Source of the DNA: Peribacillus simplex
GTDB taxonomy: Bacteria > Bacillota > Bacilli > Bacillales > DSM-1321
Assembly: GCF_001542915.1 (NCBI RefSeq)
Contig: NZ_LNNH01000018.1
Coordinates: 24,933 to 88,932, forward strand
DNA: 64,000 bases
Direction: 5' to 3'
The position numbers were made by a program, and so were the translations under genes. Positions 16,906 through 25,908 of this stretch are shown here, one piece after another (positions within the stretch are counted from its first letter, which is position 1; the number at the start of each line of letters is the position of its first letter). Below the pieces are notes generated by a model, which worked only from the letters and a program-made list of their open reading frames with translations, was not told where the DNA came from and searched no databases.

Positions 16906-17070
16906 TATGATGGATCAGCATTATTACCATATAGCGTTTTTAAACCAAAACAAAAGCTAGAGGGTCTTTTAACCAATGTTGATATTGTAGATGCAGTTTC
17001 CTTAAGGGAGTATGGCTTACCTTACTTCAATCCTGCTCACTCTATTTTATTAAAGTTTACTAACGAATAA
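16906..17070 (+). pseudogene. C-terminal fragment of an unidentified gene
   Basis: A frame open from 16906 to a TAA at 17070 encodes LLPYSVFKPKQKLEGLL, TNVDIVDAVSLREYGLPYF, NPAHSILLKFTNE. The composition looks like real protein, but there is no start codon or ribosome site and a stop lies directly before it. I do not recognise the family; it is probably the tail of a deleted gene. Confidence 0.4.
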
Positions 17071-17113
17071 CAATTAACACAGGGGAATAAAGGAATTGGA
17101 AATGTGAAATACA

Positions 17114-17136
17114 TCGTTTCATTTTTGGAACGAGAG
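17114..17136 (+). repeat. 23-bp block shared with the decayed gene duplicate at 57940
   Basis: TCGTTTCATTTTTGGAACGA plus GAG is identical at 17114-17136 and 57940-57962. Both lie about 80-100 bp upstream of a copy of the DUF1878-like gene. It includes CGTTTC and GGAACG, which can pair, so it may be a promoter or operator element carried along in the duplication. Confidence 0.6.
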
Positions 17137-17236
17137 AATTTCCTAAATATAGTAGTATAGGGTTAGAAGAGCAATAACACCTACCTAACCCCGTTGTATT
17201 GCACTTTGGGTTTTATAATAAAAGAGGTGGATTATA

Positions 17237-17617
17237 ATGGATAATATGTTAGATGAATTAAATAAGGTGAAATATCATCAAAAATTACTGCTTACAATTG
17301 CATTGGATAATAACCCTGAACAATATACATATTTTCATTTCATTATGAATCATGATTTAAGTGAAAAGGATTCAAAGGTAATTTTTCATTTGCTGCATGC
17401 TTTAGAAGATAAAAGGAAAGGTACTTACCAAAAGGACAAATATGAAGCAGGCATTGCATCACTACTAGGAGATAATCCTTCAGTGTCCATAGATACTATT
17501 GAAAAGGCATTGTTGCATGTAAATATAGATGTAAATCCCGTTTATCTAACTAAATCTATGAGAGATCAATATATTCTAGTTGATTTATGTAATTATTTAC
17601 TACGAGAATTAAAGTGA
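17237..17617 (+). CDS. DUF1878-like small protein (YhaI type)
   Basis: This 126-aa soluble protein starts with a helix, KVKYHQKLLLTIALDNNPEQ, followed by YFHFIMNHDLSEKDSKVIFHL. This layout (an HQxLLL helix, then a LSExD helix start) resembles the DUF1878 family found across Bacillus; its function is unknown. The ribosome site AGAGGTGG is well placed. A frameshifted second copy lies at 58041-58372, so this is the surviving paralogue of a duplication. A strong terminator follows at 17741. The family call is by pattern only. Confidence 0.6.
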   Translation: MDNMLDELNKVKYHQKLLLTIALDNNPEQYTYFHFIMNHDLSEKDSKVIFHLLHALEDKRKGTYQKDKYEAGIASLLGDNPSVSIDTIEKALLHVNIDVNPVYLTKSMRDQYILVDLCNYLLRELK

Positions 17618-17740
17618 AAATTTTATAACTGTTGAGTGAATACAGTTTAATGCTGTATAAAAAATCTTTTTCATACTACTTTTAAAAATACATAAGCGAT
17701 CTGTGCGGCAGCCGTCATGAGGCATTTATCTTTAGGAAAA

Positions 17741-17768
17741 CCCCTACTTGTTGAGTAGGGGCTTTTTT
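17741..17768 (+). terminator. Terminator downstream of the DUF1878-like gene
   Basis: CCCCTAC (17741-17747) pairs with GTAGGGG (17755-17761) and is followed by CTTTTTTG. It lies 120 nt beyond the stop codon. Confidence 0.8.
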
Positions 17769-18194
17769 GATTTTAAAATATTGGTTTAACTTTATTAACT
17801 ACCTCCGTTATAAATCACCTGAACAATATGGAAATGCTTATTAGATGCAAAGTTTTTTTTATCTGTTGGATCCATTCGTATACTATTACTGAATTGATAT
17901 CCAATCGTGGTCTGGGGTTATTTTAGATTGGAAAATTTGATTAAAGGGGTCGATATAAATGTATTAGAGATTAAATATTCAGAGACAATTAAGATCTTGA
18001 AAATAAAGGGACTACCAGTAATTAAAATCGGATTCAACTTTCCAACTTAATACAAATAGATGGAATAGGTTATTTTTTAGCAAAATTATCAGTGATTTTA
18101 TATGGTGAAACCCGCTTCATTAATAAAAGTTTTTCCTTTTCGTGAAATTTTTGATAAAATTTACTCTACAAAGCTAATAATTAATAATTTCCTA
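17769..18194. other. Gene-free stretch with a short coding remnant
   Basis: From 17898 to a TAA at 18050 one frame stays open and reads ENLIKGVDINVLEIKYS, ETIKILKIKGLPVIKIGFNF, PT. It has no ribosome site or ATG and is probably the stump of an old gene that I cannot identify. The rest is AT-rich and featureless up to the promoter at 18195. Confidence 0.35.
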
Positions 18195-18223
18195 TTGTCT
18201 GAAAATAAAAGGGATGGTATATT
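18195..18223 (+). promoter_or_regulatory. Sigma-A promoter of the muropeptide operon
   Basis: TTGTCT (18195-18200), exactly 17 nt, then TATATT (18218-18223). The predicted start site is near 18230, about 95 nt before the first gene. Confidence 0.6.
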
Positions 18224-18236
18224 GTTAATATTCCTT

Positions 18237-18250
18237 TGAAAACGATTTCA
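18237..18250. promoter_or_regulatory. Perfect-consensus cre site (CcpA) at the muropeptide operon
   Basis: TGAAAACGATTTCA fits the cre consensus TGWAANCGNTNWCA at every position. Lying just downstream of the predicted transcription start, it should let CcpA block transcription when preferred sugars are present. Binding is inferred from the match. Confidence 0.7.
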
Positions 18251-18325
18251 TGATATGAGCTTCTGCAAGTGCTCCTTGTTGGTCACTTATATCGTCTGAA
18301 TTATGATTGAAAGGAATTCAATGGC

Positions 18326-18646
18326 ATGTATGAAAAAGACACGATTTTTATAATTGGTGATGCGAAGTCGTCACAAAATAACCCGATTACCATGAAATTC
18401 AGTCAATATTTTTTGGCGCTGGTAGTCGATCGAAGAGATGGCAAAATTATTGATGTGGATTGCTCGGCGACAGTGGATTTAACCATTCGCTTTGTGCAAT
18501 CACTTTTTATTGGACGTCATGTGGATGATCCGTCCATTGTGGAAGATATTACCAACCGTTATTTTGGTTCTTCCCAAAAGGCGATGGTTGTCGCTTTTCA
18601 GGATGCTCTAAAGAAATATATAGCTATAACTGCTTTGTCTAAATAA
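18326..18646 (+). CDS. DUF3870 domain protein
   Basis: This 106-aa protein matches the DUF3870 pattern: an N-terminal strand with IIGDAKSS, a central IIDVDCSATVDLTIRFVQSLFIGR and a C-terminal RYFGSSQKAMVVAFQDALKK. The function is unknown. Homologues tend to sit beside peptidases and transporters for small peptides, in line with the DUF819 transporter and YkfB/YkfC genes downstream here. AAAGGA lies 10 nt upstream of the start. A terminator separates it from the next gene, so downstream expression may depend on read-through. Confidence 0.8.
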   Translation: MYEKDTIFIIGDAKSSQNNPITMKFSQYFLALVVDRRDGKIIDVDCSATVDLTIRFVQSLFIGRHVDDPSIVEDITNRYFGSSQKAMVVAFQDALKKYIAITALSK

Positions 18647-18657
18647 ACCTAGACAAA

Positions 18658-18695
18658 ATCCAGTCTAACGATTTTTTGTTAGGCTGGATTTTTTT
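18658..18695 (+). terminator. Internal terminator/attenuator between DUF3870 and DUF819 genes
   Basis: ATCCAGTCTAAC (18658-18669) pairs with GTTAGGCTGGAT (18678-18689), with one G-U, and is followed by a run of T. It leaves the first gene transcribed more than the rest of the operon. Confidence 0.75.
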
Positions 18696-18718
18696 GTCTT
18701 TTTAAGGAGGATATATCA

Positions 18719-19882
18719 ATGATTCAGGATGGATTCATGTATTTCAGTGTATTGGTTGCTTTTGCAGCTTTAATGGTTGCGTTTGAGAAGAAATTCAATA
18801 CCAATCGCTTTTTAAAATTTATACCGGGTATAGTTCTTATTTACATCGGTTCTGCGATCATGCAAACTTGTGGTCTCTTTGCAGATAATGAGTCCACAGC
18901 GACTGTTTATTCCAGTGTAAAAGGAGCCTTGCTTCCCGCTATGCTGGCCATCATGTTATTGAAGTGTGACATACGCAGTATTATCAAACTAGGACCGCGG
19001 ATGCTTGGCGGGTTTTTAGTAGCTGTTGTCAGTATTATGATTGGCTTTATCGTAGTCTATATCGCTTTTCAACACTTTTATATTAAAGATACGTGGAAGG
19101 CATTTGGAGCACTTGCAGGAAGCTGGACAGGTGGGTCAGCAAACATGGTGGCCCTTCAAGGCATATTGAAAGTGCCGGAGAATATCTTTGGTTATGCCTT
19201 AATGATGGATACAATTAATTACGCGGTTTGGGTCATGTTCATGTTTTGGCTTGTTCCATTTGCGGGAAAGTTTAATCGCTGGACAAAAGCGGATACAAGC
19301 TTTCTTCAAAAAGGATTTGAGGAAGCGGCAGCAAGTTCCGAAGAAAAGACTGGAGTACAATTCCAGCATATGTTGTATTTATTGGGTATTGGTTTATTCA
19401 TTTCAGCTCTATCTACCTTTGCAGGTCAGCATCTTCCCGAGATAGGTGCCGTAATAAATGGGACAAGCTGGACAATCATGCTTGCTTCCGTGATCGGTTT
19501 AATTTTAGGACAAACACCAGTTGCCAAGATTCCGGGTGCATTGGATGTTTCGAATGTGATGCTATATGTTATTGTTGCACTCATTGCCTCGCAATCGGAT
19601 TTTTCAAATATTGCGCAAGCACCGATTTATCTTGTCTCTGGATTCTTGATCATGTTGATCCATTTAATCATCATGCTATTGTTAGGGAAACTCTTTAAAT
19701 ATGATTTATTTACACTTGGCGTGGCAAGCCTTGCGAACATCGGCGGGATGGCATCAGCGCCAATGTTAGCTGCATCATATAGCCGCGCACTCATTCCAGT
19801 TGGTGTGATCATGGCATTAATCGGATCATTCCTTGGAACCTATTTTGGTATGATCGTTGCTAAAATATTAAGTATTTTCTAA
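18719..19882 (+). CDS. DUF819 family membrane transporter (YjcL type)
   Basis: This 387-aa protein has about ten to twelve hydrophobic helices and the family's FGALAGSWTGGSANMVALQG motif near residue 135, plus LGVASLANIGGMASAPMLAA near 340. The repeated GG(S/M)A signatures in the two halves suggest an inverted repeat as in cation-linked carboxylate transporters. DUF819 genes commonly neighbour L-Ala-D/L-Glu epimerases, and one follows here 26 bp later, so import of muropeptide-derived dipeptides is a reasonable inference. A strong ribosome site (AAGGAGG) precedes the start. Confidence 0.82.
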   Translation: MIQDGFMYFSVLVAFAALMVAFEKKFNTNRFLKFIPGIVLIYIGSAIMQTCGLFADNESTATVYSSVKGALLPAMLAIMLLKCDIRSIIKLGPRMLGGFLVAVVSIMIGFIVVYIAFQHFYIKDTWKAFGALAGSWTGGSANMVALQGILKVPENIFGYALMMDTINYAVWVMFMFWLVPFAGKFNRWTKADTSFLQKGFEEAAASSEEKTGVQFQHMLYLLGIGLFISALSTFAGQHLPEIGAVINGTSWTIMLASVIGLILGQTPVAKIPGALDVSNVMLYVIVALIASQSDFSNIAQAPIYLVSGFLIMLIHLIIMLLLGKLFKYDLFTLGVASLANIGGMASAPMLAASYSRALIPVGVIMALIGSFLGTYFGMIVAKILSIF

Positions 19883-19908
19883 AAGGGCTATAAAAAAATG
19901 GAAAGGAA

Positions 19909-20973
19909 ATGAGTATCGTGATTATACATGACTTACAAGTCAAGCGTCGTAAGGTTTCCTTGCGTGTACCCTTTAAAACCGCATTAAGAACAGCAACCGA
20001 AATCGAAAATATCGAAGTGTCATTAACGCTTGAAAATGGCATGATTGGCAAGGGGGCAGCAGCACCAACCTTCATCATTACGGGAGACTCATCAGAGGGC
20101 ATTGAAGCGGCTCTAGTTGGGCCAATAAAAAATGAACTTGTCGGTGCTGATATTACTCATTTTCAAACGGTCCTTCAAAGAATCCAATCCTGCTGTGTCG
20201 GGAATACAAGTGCCAAAGCAGCTGCTGACATTGCTGTACACGATGCTTATTGCAAACTATTAAATATCCCTTTGTATGCTTTTCTTGGCGATAAAAAGGA
20301 CTTGAAAACATGTATGACAGTGGGGGTAGATACACCAGAAAAAATGGCATCTGATGCCAGCAAAAGTGCTGATGATGGTTTTCAGACCTTAAAAGTGAAG
20401 GTTGGAGCAAATCCAGAGCTTGATATTGCACGAATCGAAGCCATCCGTGATGGAATACCAGAAACGATTAAGCTTCGTCTCGATGCGAACCAAGGCTGGA
20501 GACCCAAACAAGCGGTACAGCTGATTAACGAGATGGAACGAAAAAAGTTTAACATCGAATTCATCGAACAGCCTGTAGCAAGCTATGATCTGGAGGGACT
20601 AAAATTCGTCACGGAACGAGTTGGGCTTCCAATTATGGCGGATGAAAGTCTCTTTTCGACCAAAGATACGTTGAAACTTGTCGCTGGTCGATATATTGAT
20701 CTATTAAACATTAAATTGATGAAATGTGGTGGAATCTCACAAGCCTGGAATATTGCGAGTATCGCCGAAGCAAATGGAGTCGCTTGCATGATTGGAAGCA
20801 TGATGGAACCAGCCCTTTCTGTTGGAGCTGCAGCCCATTTTGCGGCCTCACATCCAAATGTGAAATATTTTGATCTTGATGCACCGCTTTGGCTTTCGGA
20901 AAAACCGGATGTACTTATGTATCACGGGGAAGAAATTCAATTATCGGATTTGCCTGGGATTGGTCGGGTCTAA
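19909..20973 (+). CDS. ykfB: Dipeptide epimerase (L-Ala-D/L-Glu epimerase)
   Basis: The product is an enolase-superfamily enzyme, about 354 aa, which converts L-Ala-D-Glu from peptidoglycan into L-Ala-L-Glu for catabolism. The N-terminal capping domain holds RRKVSLRVPFKTALR. The barrel carries KVKVG (catalytic KxK, about residue 161-163), LRLDANQGW (Asp metal ligand), IEFIEQPV (Glu ligand) and MADESLF (Asp ligand), then LLNIKLMKCGGI (Lys). All key residues are present. The GTG at 19918 is spaced better from GGAAAGGA than the ATG at 19909, so the true start may be three codons later. It sits between the DUF819 transporter and the NlpC/P60 gene. Confidence 0.9.
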   Translation: MSIVIIHDLQVKRRKVSLRVPFKTALRTATEIENIEVSLTLENGMIGKGAAAPTFIITGDSSEGIEAALVGPIKNELVGADITHFQTVLQRIQSCCVGNTSAKAAADIAVHDAYCKLLNIPLYAFLGDKKDLKTCMTVGVDTPEKMASDASKSADDGFQTLKVKVGANPELDIARIEAIRDGIPETIKLRLDANQGWRPKQAVQLINEMERKKFNIEFIEQPVASYDLEGLKFVTERVGLPIMADESLFSTKDTLKLVAGRYIDLLNIKLMKCGGISQAWNIASIAEANGVACMIGSMMEPALSVGAAAHFAASHPNVKYFDLDAPLWLSEKPDVLMYHGEEIQLSDLPGIGRV

Positions 20974-21076
20974 GTAGAGTAATGGAAGTTTTAACTATAG
21001 CGTGCAATAGTAATTTAATTGGATGATAGTTCCGAGGATTCAAACCATGTTAACAAAAAAAAGGAGGACTTGGATT

Positions 21077-22084
21077 ATGAAACATTTCATTTTAACGATT
21101 ATCGCCATTTTCCTAGTAGGATTTGGTTCGAATGTACAAGCAAACACGAAAGAGAAAAAAATGGATGAAACCGCTTATGTGGATGTCTCAGTTTCGACAC
21201 TTTGGACAGCTCCCAATATTTTACGCCCCGTTGATGAACCATCTGCTGCCAACCCAGTGAATATGAGAAAATGGACGAGTGCTATGACATATGAGCAGCA
21301 ATTGCAATTATCCGCTGACGGAATGCTGGAAACTCAAGCTCTTTACGGAAATAAAGTGACAATTCTTGAAAGACAAGGTGAATGGGTGAAAGTAGCTGTA
21401 GCGGGTCAACCAACCCCAAGAAATGATTTGGGATACCCTGGTTGGTTGCCAGCATCCCAATTAACCTATAGCAAAAAGTTTGCAAAGGCAGAAAATCAAC
21501 CTTTTATTATGATTACCGAACCTACAACCTTTCTTTATCCATCACCATCTTTTAAAGAAAAAAATATAGAAATTAGCTACAATACTCGCCTTCCCTATGA
21601 AGGTGAAACCAAACATGCATATAAAGTACTCAAACCAAATGGCAAAAAGGCTTTTGTAAAAAAGGAACACGCCAAGTTGTTTCACTCAACAGCTGAAATT
21701 CCTGCGCCAACAGGGGAAGTGTTAGTAGAAACGGGAAAAAGATTTCTTGGATTGCATTATTTATGGGCCGGCATGAGCGGCTTTGGTTTTGATTGTTCAG
21801 GATTTACCTTTACGATGTATCAATCATACGGAATTACCATACCAAGGGATTCCAGTGTTCAAGCAAAAAATGGTGTATCAGTTGAACTTGAAGATCTCCA
21901 GTCGGGGGACTTACTTTTCTTTGCTCATGATAATGGAAAAGGAAGTGTACACCATGTAGCGATGTACGCGGGAAATGGTATGATGATTCACTCGCCTAAC
22001 TCAAAGAAAAATGTTGAAATCATTCCTGTTAATACTAAAGGGTATATAGAGGAATTAACAGGTGCAAGAAGGTATTTGCCTTAA
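21077..22084 (+). CDS. ykfC: Secreted SH3/NlpC-P60 gamma-D-glutamyl-L-diamino acid endopeptidase
   Basis: This 335-aa YkfC-like enzyme cleaves the D-Glu-diaminopimelate bond in muropeptides that carry a free L-Ala, providing the L-Ala-D-Glu used by the epimerase upstream. A signal peptide (MKHFILTIIAIFLVGFGSNV, cut after QA) is followed by SH3-like domains to about residue 205. The NlpC/P60 domain has catalytic Cys in FGFDCSGFTFTMYQ, His in GSVHHVAMYAG and a third polar residue in MMIHSPNSK. ATG at 21077 is preferred: AGGAGG precedes it and it starts the signal peptide. It closes the operon, with a terminator at 22217. Confidence 0.88.
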   Translation: MKHFILTIIAIFLVGFGSNVQANTKEKKMDETAYVDVSVSTLWTAPNILRPVDEPSAANPVNMRKWTSAMTYEQQLQLSADGMLETQALYGNKVTILERQGEWVKVAVAGQPTPRNDLGYPGWLPASQLTYSKKFAKAENQPFIMITEPTTFLYPSPSFKEKNIEISYNTRLPYEGETKHAYKVLKPNGKKAFVKKEHAKLFHSTAEIPAPTGEVLVETGKRFLGLHYLWAGMSGFGFDCSGFTFTMYQSYGITIPRDSSVQAKNGVSVELEDLQSGDLLFFAHDNGKGSVHHVAMYAGNGMMIHSPNSKKNVEIIPVNTKGYIEELTGARRYLP

Positions 22085-22216
22085 CAAGAAATTTGTGAAG
22101 TAAGGAAATTGACGGTAAATCTTCCGTCATAGGCTGTAGAGAAAGTTTTACCCTTCATCGTTCCATAAAGAGTGTGGGTGCCGCTGAAGGTAACAAGTAG
22201 ATTGATATTTTTTGGT

Positions 22217-22250
22217 GTAGCACCCGACTAAGTCAGGTGCTACCCATTTT
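22217..22250 (+). terminator. Terminator of the muropeptide operon
   Basis: GTAGCACC (22217-22224) pairs with GGTGCTAC (22236-22243) and is followed by CCATTTTTT. Confidence 0.75.
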
Positions 22251-22267
22251 TTGACCACGAAATCATG

Positions 22268-22340
22268 AAAGCTCACCAAAAATGTGAAGATCTTTAACGT
22301 TGAAGGCCTCTCGCGGTTTACTGTGGGAGGATTTTTTTTT
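22268..22340 (+). repeat. Dispersed hairpin repeat, copy 4
   Basis: It reads AAAGCTCACC, AAATGTGAAGATCTTTAACG, TTGAAGGCCTC then TCGCGGTTTACTGTGGGAG and a run of nine T. The hairpin arm is partly degraded (CTCGCGG against the usual CCACGG; GGATT in place of GGCC), so this copy pairs imperfectly. It is a second terminator-like element about 20 bp after the operon terminator. Confidence 0.75.
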
Positions 22341-22659
22341 GTTGTTGAAAGGGAAACTTCATACATCCAGTTTCATAGAAAGACAGGCATATAGTTCCGG
22401 GCAAGGAGGAAGTCCGAATTTGATTTTAGTACAATAAAGTTTTAAAGCAACCATGTTTAACAGGACCATACAAAGGCCGTGTTATAAGTTGCGAGCTACA
22501 AAAAGAATCCTGTCACCAAGCCTATTTGGCGTGTTTCATTCGAATACGTGCAGTGCTTGTCCTACTATCAAACATATAACATGCTCAAGAGCTATCTATA
22601 TCTTGTGGAACATATTATAATTAAAAGAAATTATGTTATTAAAAGGCAGGCAAGCATGG
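22341..22659. other. Gene-free stretch before the hybrid kinase
   Basis: No gene or RNA is recognisable. An isolated CAAGGAGGAAGTC purine run (22402-22414) is not followed by a frame. Confidence 0.4.
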
Positions 22660-25389
22660 ATGAGTAATTTTAGATTTGGAATACGCCAGAAGATTATTAC
22701 TGGGTATATTATTGTGATTATTTGTTTAATTGCGTCTATTTGGGCTGTAATGAAGCAGTTAGATACGATGAACACGGAAAGAAACTTTATCGTCGAGCAT
22801 GATTTCGCGGTTAGAGATATCACAAATCGAATTGAAAAAGATCTGTTAAAGCTGGAATCGGGTCAGCGAGCTTATATTATTACGGGAGAGCAGAGCTATT
22901 TAGAGCCGTATAATGAGACGCGTTCCCAATTGAGAAAAGACTACAATGCACTTAGGGAGCTTCTGTCCGACAATCCGAAACAGCAAAAAGTGCTTGATTC
23001 GATTAATGAAAACATCAAGCAATGGGTAGCGGTCGCAGGTGATCCGTTCATTAAGCTGAAGGAGCAGAACGATACAGCGGGTATTCGCGAATTTTTTAAA
23101 GAAGAACGGGGAAAAGAAGAAATCGATAACGTCTTGATCCAATTTGAAACCTTCCGAAATAAGGAAAAAGCGCTTACGGAACAACGTGCGGAGAGTTTGA
23201 ACGAGCAGAACCTGAATCTGAAAATTGGTCTCTTTAGCATGTTAGCCTTCGTCATCATTGCATCTGTTGTCCTAGCGATGATTATATCCGGATCCATCCT
23301 CAAAACGTTAAAAGCAGTTGTGGCAAGCATTCGTGCAATGGCGAACGGCAGTGACTTGAGCGGGCGGATTCACGTTAAGACCAACGACGAAATTCGGGAT
23401 CTTGGAGAAGCGACGAACGAACTTCTGAATTCATTTGAAGAACGGGATTGGCTGCAAACGAATGTTACAAAAGTCGTAAGTAACAACCAAGGCATATCTT
23501 CATTGGAGAACCTTGCGGAGACATTCCTATCCGGTGCCGCTAAAATAACGGGTTCATCATTTGGAGCTTTTTATAGTAAAGAAGGAAAAGAGAAAGGGAC
23601 TAAGTTCGTAAAAAAGGCTTCCTTTGCAGATTCCGTGGATGATGCAGGAAGAGAGAGTTTCAACCTCGGACAAGGCTTGATCGGACAATGTGCACTTGAA
23701 AAACGAATACAAGTGATCAATGGAATGGAAGCAGACTATCAGTTGATTTCTTCTGGATTAGGAGAAACAAAGCCGAGAAGTATTCTGATCGCTCCAATCA
23801 TTCATGAAGGGGAAGTCATCGCCGTATTTGAACTTGCGAGCCTTAATGAATTTACGGAGCAGCATATCGCTTTTATAGATACTGTACTTGAAACATTCGG
23901 GTTAACCATCAATAGTGTCATTGATCGCATGGAGATTGCACGATTATTAACTGAATCTCAGGCGATGACCGAAGAACTTCAGGCACAATCTGAAGAAATG
24001 CAGAGTCAGTCTGAGGAACTGCAGATGCAGTCAGAAGAATTACAGATGATCAATGAGCAGCTGAAAAATCGTTCACAAGAAGCGGAAGAAAAGTCAAGAG
24101 ATCTTGAAATCGCAAAGAAAGATCTTGAAGAGAAGGCGAAACAGCTTACGATTAGTTCTAAATACAAATCGGAATTCCTGGCGAATATGTCTCATGAACT
24201 ACGCACTCCGTTAAATAGTATTTTGATCCTATCCGAGATGCTTACTGAAAATAACACGCGTTCTCTATCAGAAGAAGAATTAGAGTTTGCTGGAGTCATT
24301 CATTCTTCTGGGCAAGACTTGTTAAACTTGATCAATGATATTCTAGATCTTTCAAAAGTTGAAGCTGGAAAGCTTGAGCTTACGCTAAGTGAAGTGAATA
24401 TAAGTGAACTTCCTGCCAGTTTAGAGAGGAATTTTTCACATATTGCGAATCAGAAGGGCCTTAACTTTCATATAACTATGAGCCCGGATGTACCGACCAT
24501 TTTCCAAACCGATGAGAAGCGTTTCCAGCAAATCATTAAAAATCTGCTCTCGAATGCCTTCAAGTTCACAGAGAAGGGTTCTGTATCCGTCCAAATCAAG
24601 AAAGTGCTGACGAATGTGAACTACACGGGTGTCGATTATTGGCTAGAGATTTCGGTTACGGATACGGGAATTGGCATTCCAAAAGAAACACATGCCCTGA
24701 TCTTTGAAGCATTCCAACAAGGAGAAGGAGCTACGAGTAGAAAATATGGCGGTACAGGTCTAGGGTTGTCCATCAGCACTGAATTTGCAAAACTTTTAGG
24801 TGGCAGAATCCAGCTTGATAGTGAAGAAGGGAAAGGAAGTACGTTCGCTCTTCTCATTCCGAGTATTACCGAAGAAAGTATCTCACGTGAAACATTTTTA
24901 CAAGCATCCGCAGAAGTAGCAGCAACTCTTGAACAGTCTAATACAGCAATAGCGGCAGTTCCGGAAGTGGAACATACCAAGTCAAATGAAGAATTGGCCG
25001 ATGAAAATAATGTTTTCTATGGCAAGACGGTTTTGATCACCGATGATGATCACCGTAATATTTTTGCATTAAGAAGAGCTCTTGAAAGTAAAGGGATGAA
25101 GATCCTGATTGCGAATAATGGCCTGGAATGCCTGGATGTACTAGACAAAAATAAAGGGATAGACCTCATTTTGATGGATATCATGATGCCTGAGATGGAT
25201 GGGTACGAAACGATGAAGCGGATTCGTGACATAAAAGAATTCGCGGATCTTCCGATTATCTCCCTGACTGCAAAGGCGATGAAAGATGACCGGAAAAAAT
25301 GCCTGGAATCAGGTGCGTCAGACTATATTAGCAAACCATTGAAATTGGAACAGCTGTTTTCGGTGATGCATGTTTGGATGACAAAGTAA
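22660..25389 (+). CDS. Hybrid sensor histidine kinase/response regulator (CHASE3-HAMP-GAF)
   Basis: This is a 909-918-aa membrane sensor. Order of parts (counting from 22633): TM1 about 18-38, an extracytoplasmic CHASE3-type domain about 40-195 (IEKDLLKLESGQRAYIITGE), TM2 about 198-220, HAMP about 222-275, GAF about 285-435, a coiled coil with repeated QSEE(M/L)Q units about 445-505, HisKA with H521 (FLANMSHELRTPLN), HATPase with NLLSNAFKFTEKG and GGTGLGLSIS, and a receiver with D849 (LILMDIMMPEMDG) and K899-like SKP. It can transfer phosphate internally, but no Hpt or output partner is adjacent. ATG at 22660 (MSNFRFG) is favoured over 22633 by the short basic N-terminus and AGGCAGG. The signal is unknown. 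Confidence 0.9.
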   Translation: MSNFRFGIRQKIITGYIIVIICLIASIWAVMKQLDTMNTERNFIVEHDFAVRDITNRIEKDLLKLESGQRAYIITGEQSYLEPYNETRSQLRKDYNALRELLSDNPKQQKVLDSINENIKQWVAVAGDPFIKLKEQNDTAGIREFFKEERGKEEIDNVLIQFETFRNKEKALTEQRAESLNEQNLNLKIGLFSMLAFVIIASVVLAMIISGSILKTLKAVVASIRAMANGSDLSGRIHVKTNDEIRDLGEATNELLNSFEERDWLQTNVTKVVSNNQGISSLENLAETFLSGAAKITGSSFGAFYSKEGKEKGTKFVKKASFADSVDDAGRESFNLGQGLIGQCALEKRIQVINGMEADYQLISSGLGETKPRSILIAPIIHEGEVIAVFELASLNEFTEQHIAFIDTVLETFGLTINSVIDRMEIARLLTESQAMTEELQAQSEEMQSQSEELQMQSEELQMINEQLKNRSQEAEEKSRDLEIAKKDLEEKAKQLTISSKYKSEFLANMSHELRTPLNSILILSEMLTENNTRSLSEEELEFAGVIHSSGQDLLNLINDILDLSKVEAGKLELTLSEVNISELPASLERNFSHIANQKGLNFHITMSPDVPTIFQTDEKRFQQIIKNLLSNAFKFTEKGSVSVQIKKVLTNVNYTGVDYWLEISVTDTGIGIPKETHALIFEAFQQGEGATSRKYGGTGLGLSISTEFAKLLGGRIQLDSEEGKGSTFALLIPSITEESISRETFLQASAEVAATLEQSNTAIAAVPEVEHTKSNEELADENNVFYGKTVLITDDDHRNIFALRRALESKGMKILIANNGLECLDVLDKNKGIDLILMDIMMPEMDGYETMKRIRDIKEFADLPIISLTAKAMKDDRKKCLESGASDYISKPLKLEQLFSVMHVWMTK

Positions 25390-25530
25390 GAGATTTACGG
25401 TAAGTTTGCAAAATCAAGTCCATGAACTATCAGACCTAGGATGATAAGTATATTTTGATTCTATTTCTCTCAGTTTGACCGATAATTTGCATATATTTTA
25501 CGTTGTATTTTCCAAATACAACTCAAAAAA

Positions 25531-25574
25531 AGCCCTGAATGTTCTACCTAGCGTAGAACATTCAGGGCTTTTTA
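25531..25574 (+). terminator. Strong terminator after the hybrid kinase
   Basis: A perfect 17-bp stem (AGCCCTGAATGTTCTAC at 25531-25547 against 25553-25569) with a 5-nt loop. It is flanked by A and T runs and so may work in both directions. Confidence 0.85.
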
Positions 25575-25908
25575 TTCGGGGAAATTGTATTAGAGTCTTT
25601 GCGTTTTGTCGGCATGCCCCTTAGATATGTGTCTAACAATGGGGGTGCACTTCATTTACTGTGGAATGCCATTTTTATAGCTCCGGGTGATGGGTGCAAT
25701 AATGCAGATTGATGTTGCCAGAAGCTACTGCTCGGCTCTTTGGATCTTTTATCGAACAGGGGTTCACATGTAAAAAATGAATTATTATAAATTATGGATA
25801 AATTATAGATTATATGGAAAAAGCTTATCACTTTCTCTGTGGTGATTGACTATTGACTTTCTGAAACATATCGTTAATGTGAAGAAAAATAGAAGAAGGA
25901 GATTGTAC
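25575..25908. other. Gene-free stretch with a possible promoter
   Basis: Nothing is coded here. TTGACT occurs twice (25848-25853 and 25855-25860) ahead of the decayed gene at 25909, and may mark its former promoter. Confidence 0.35.
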
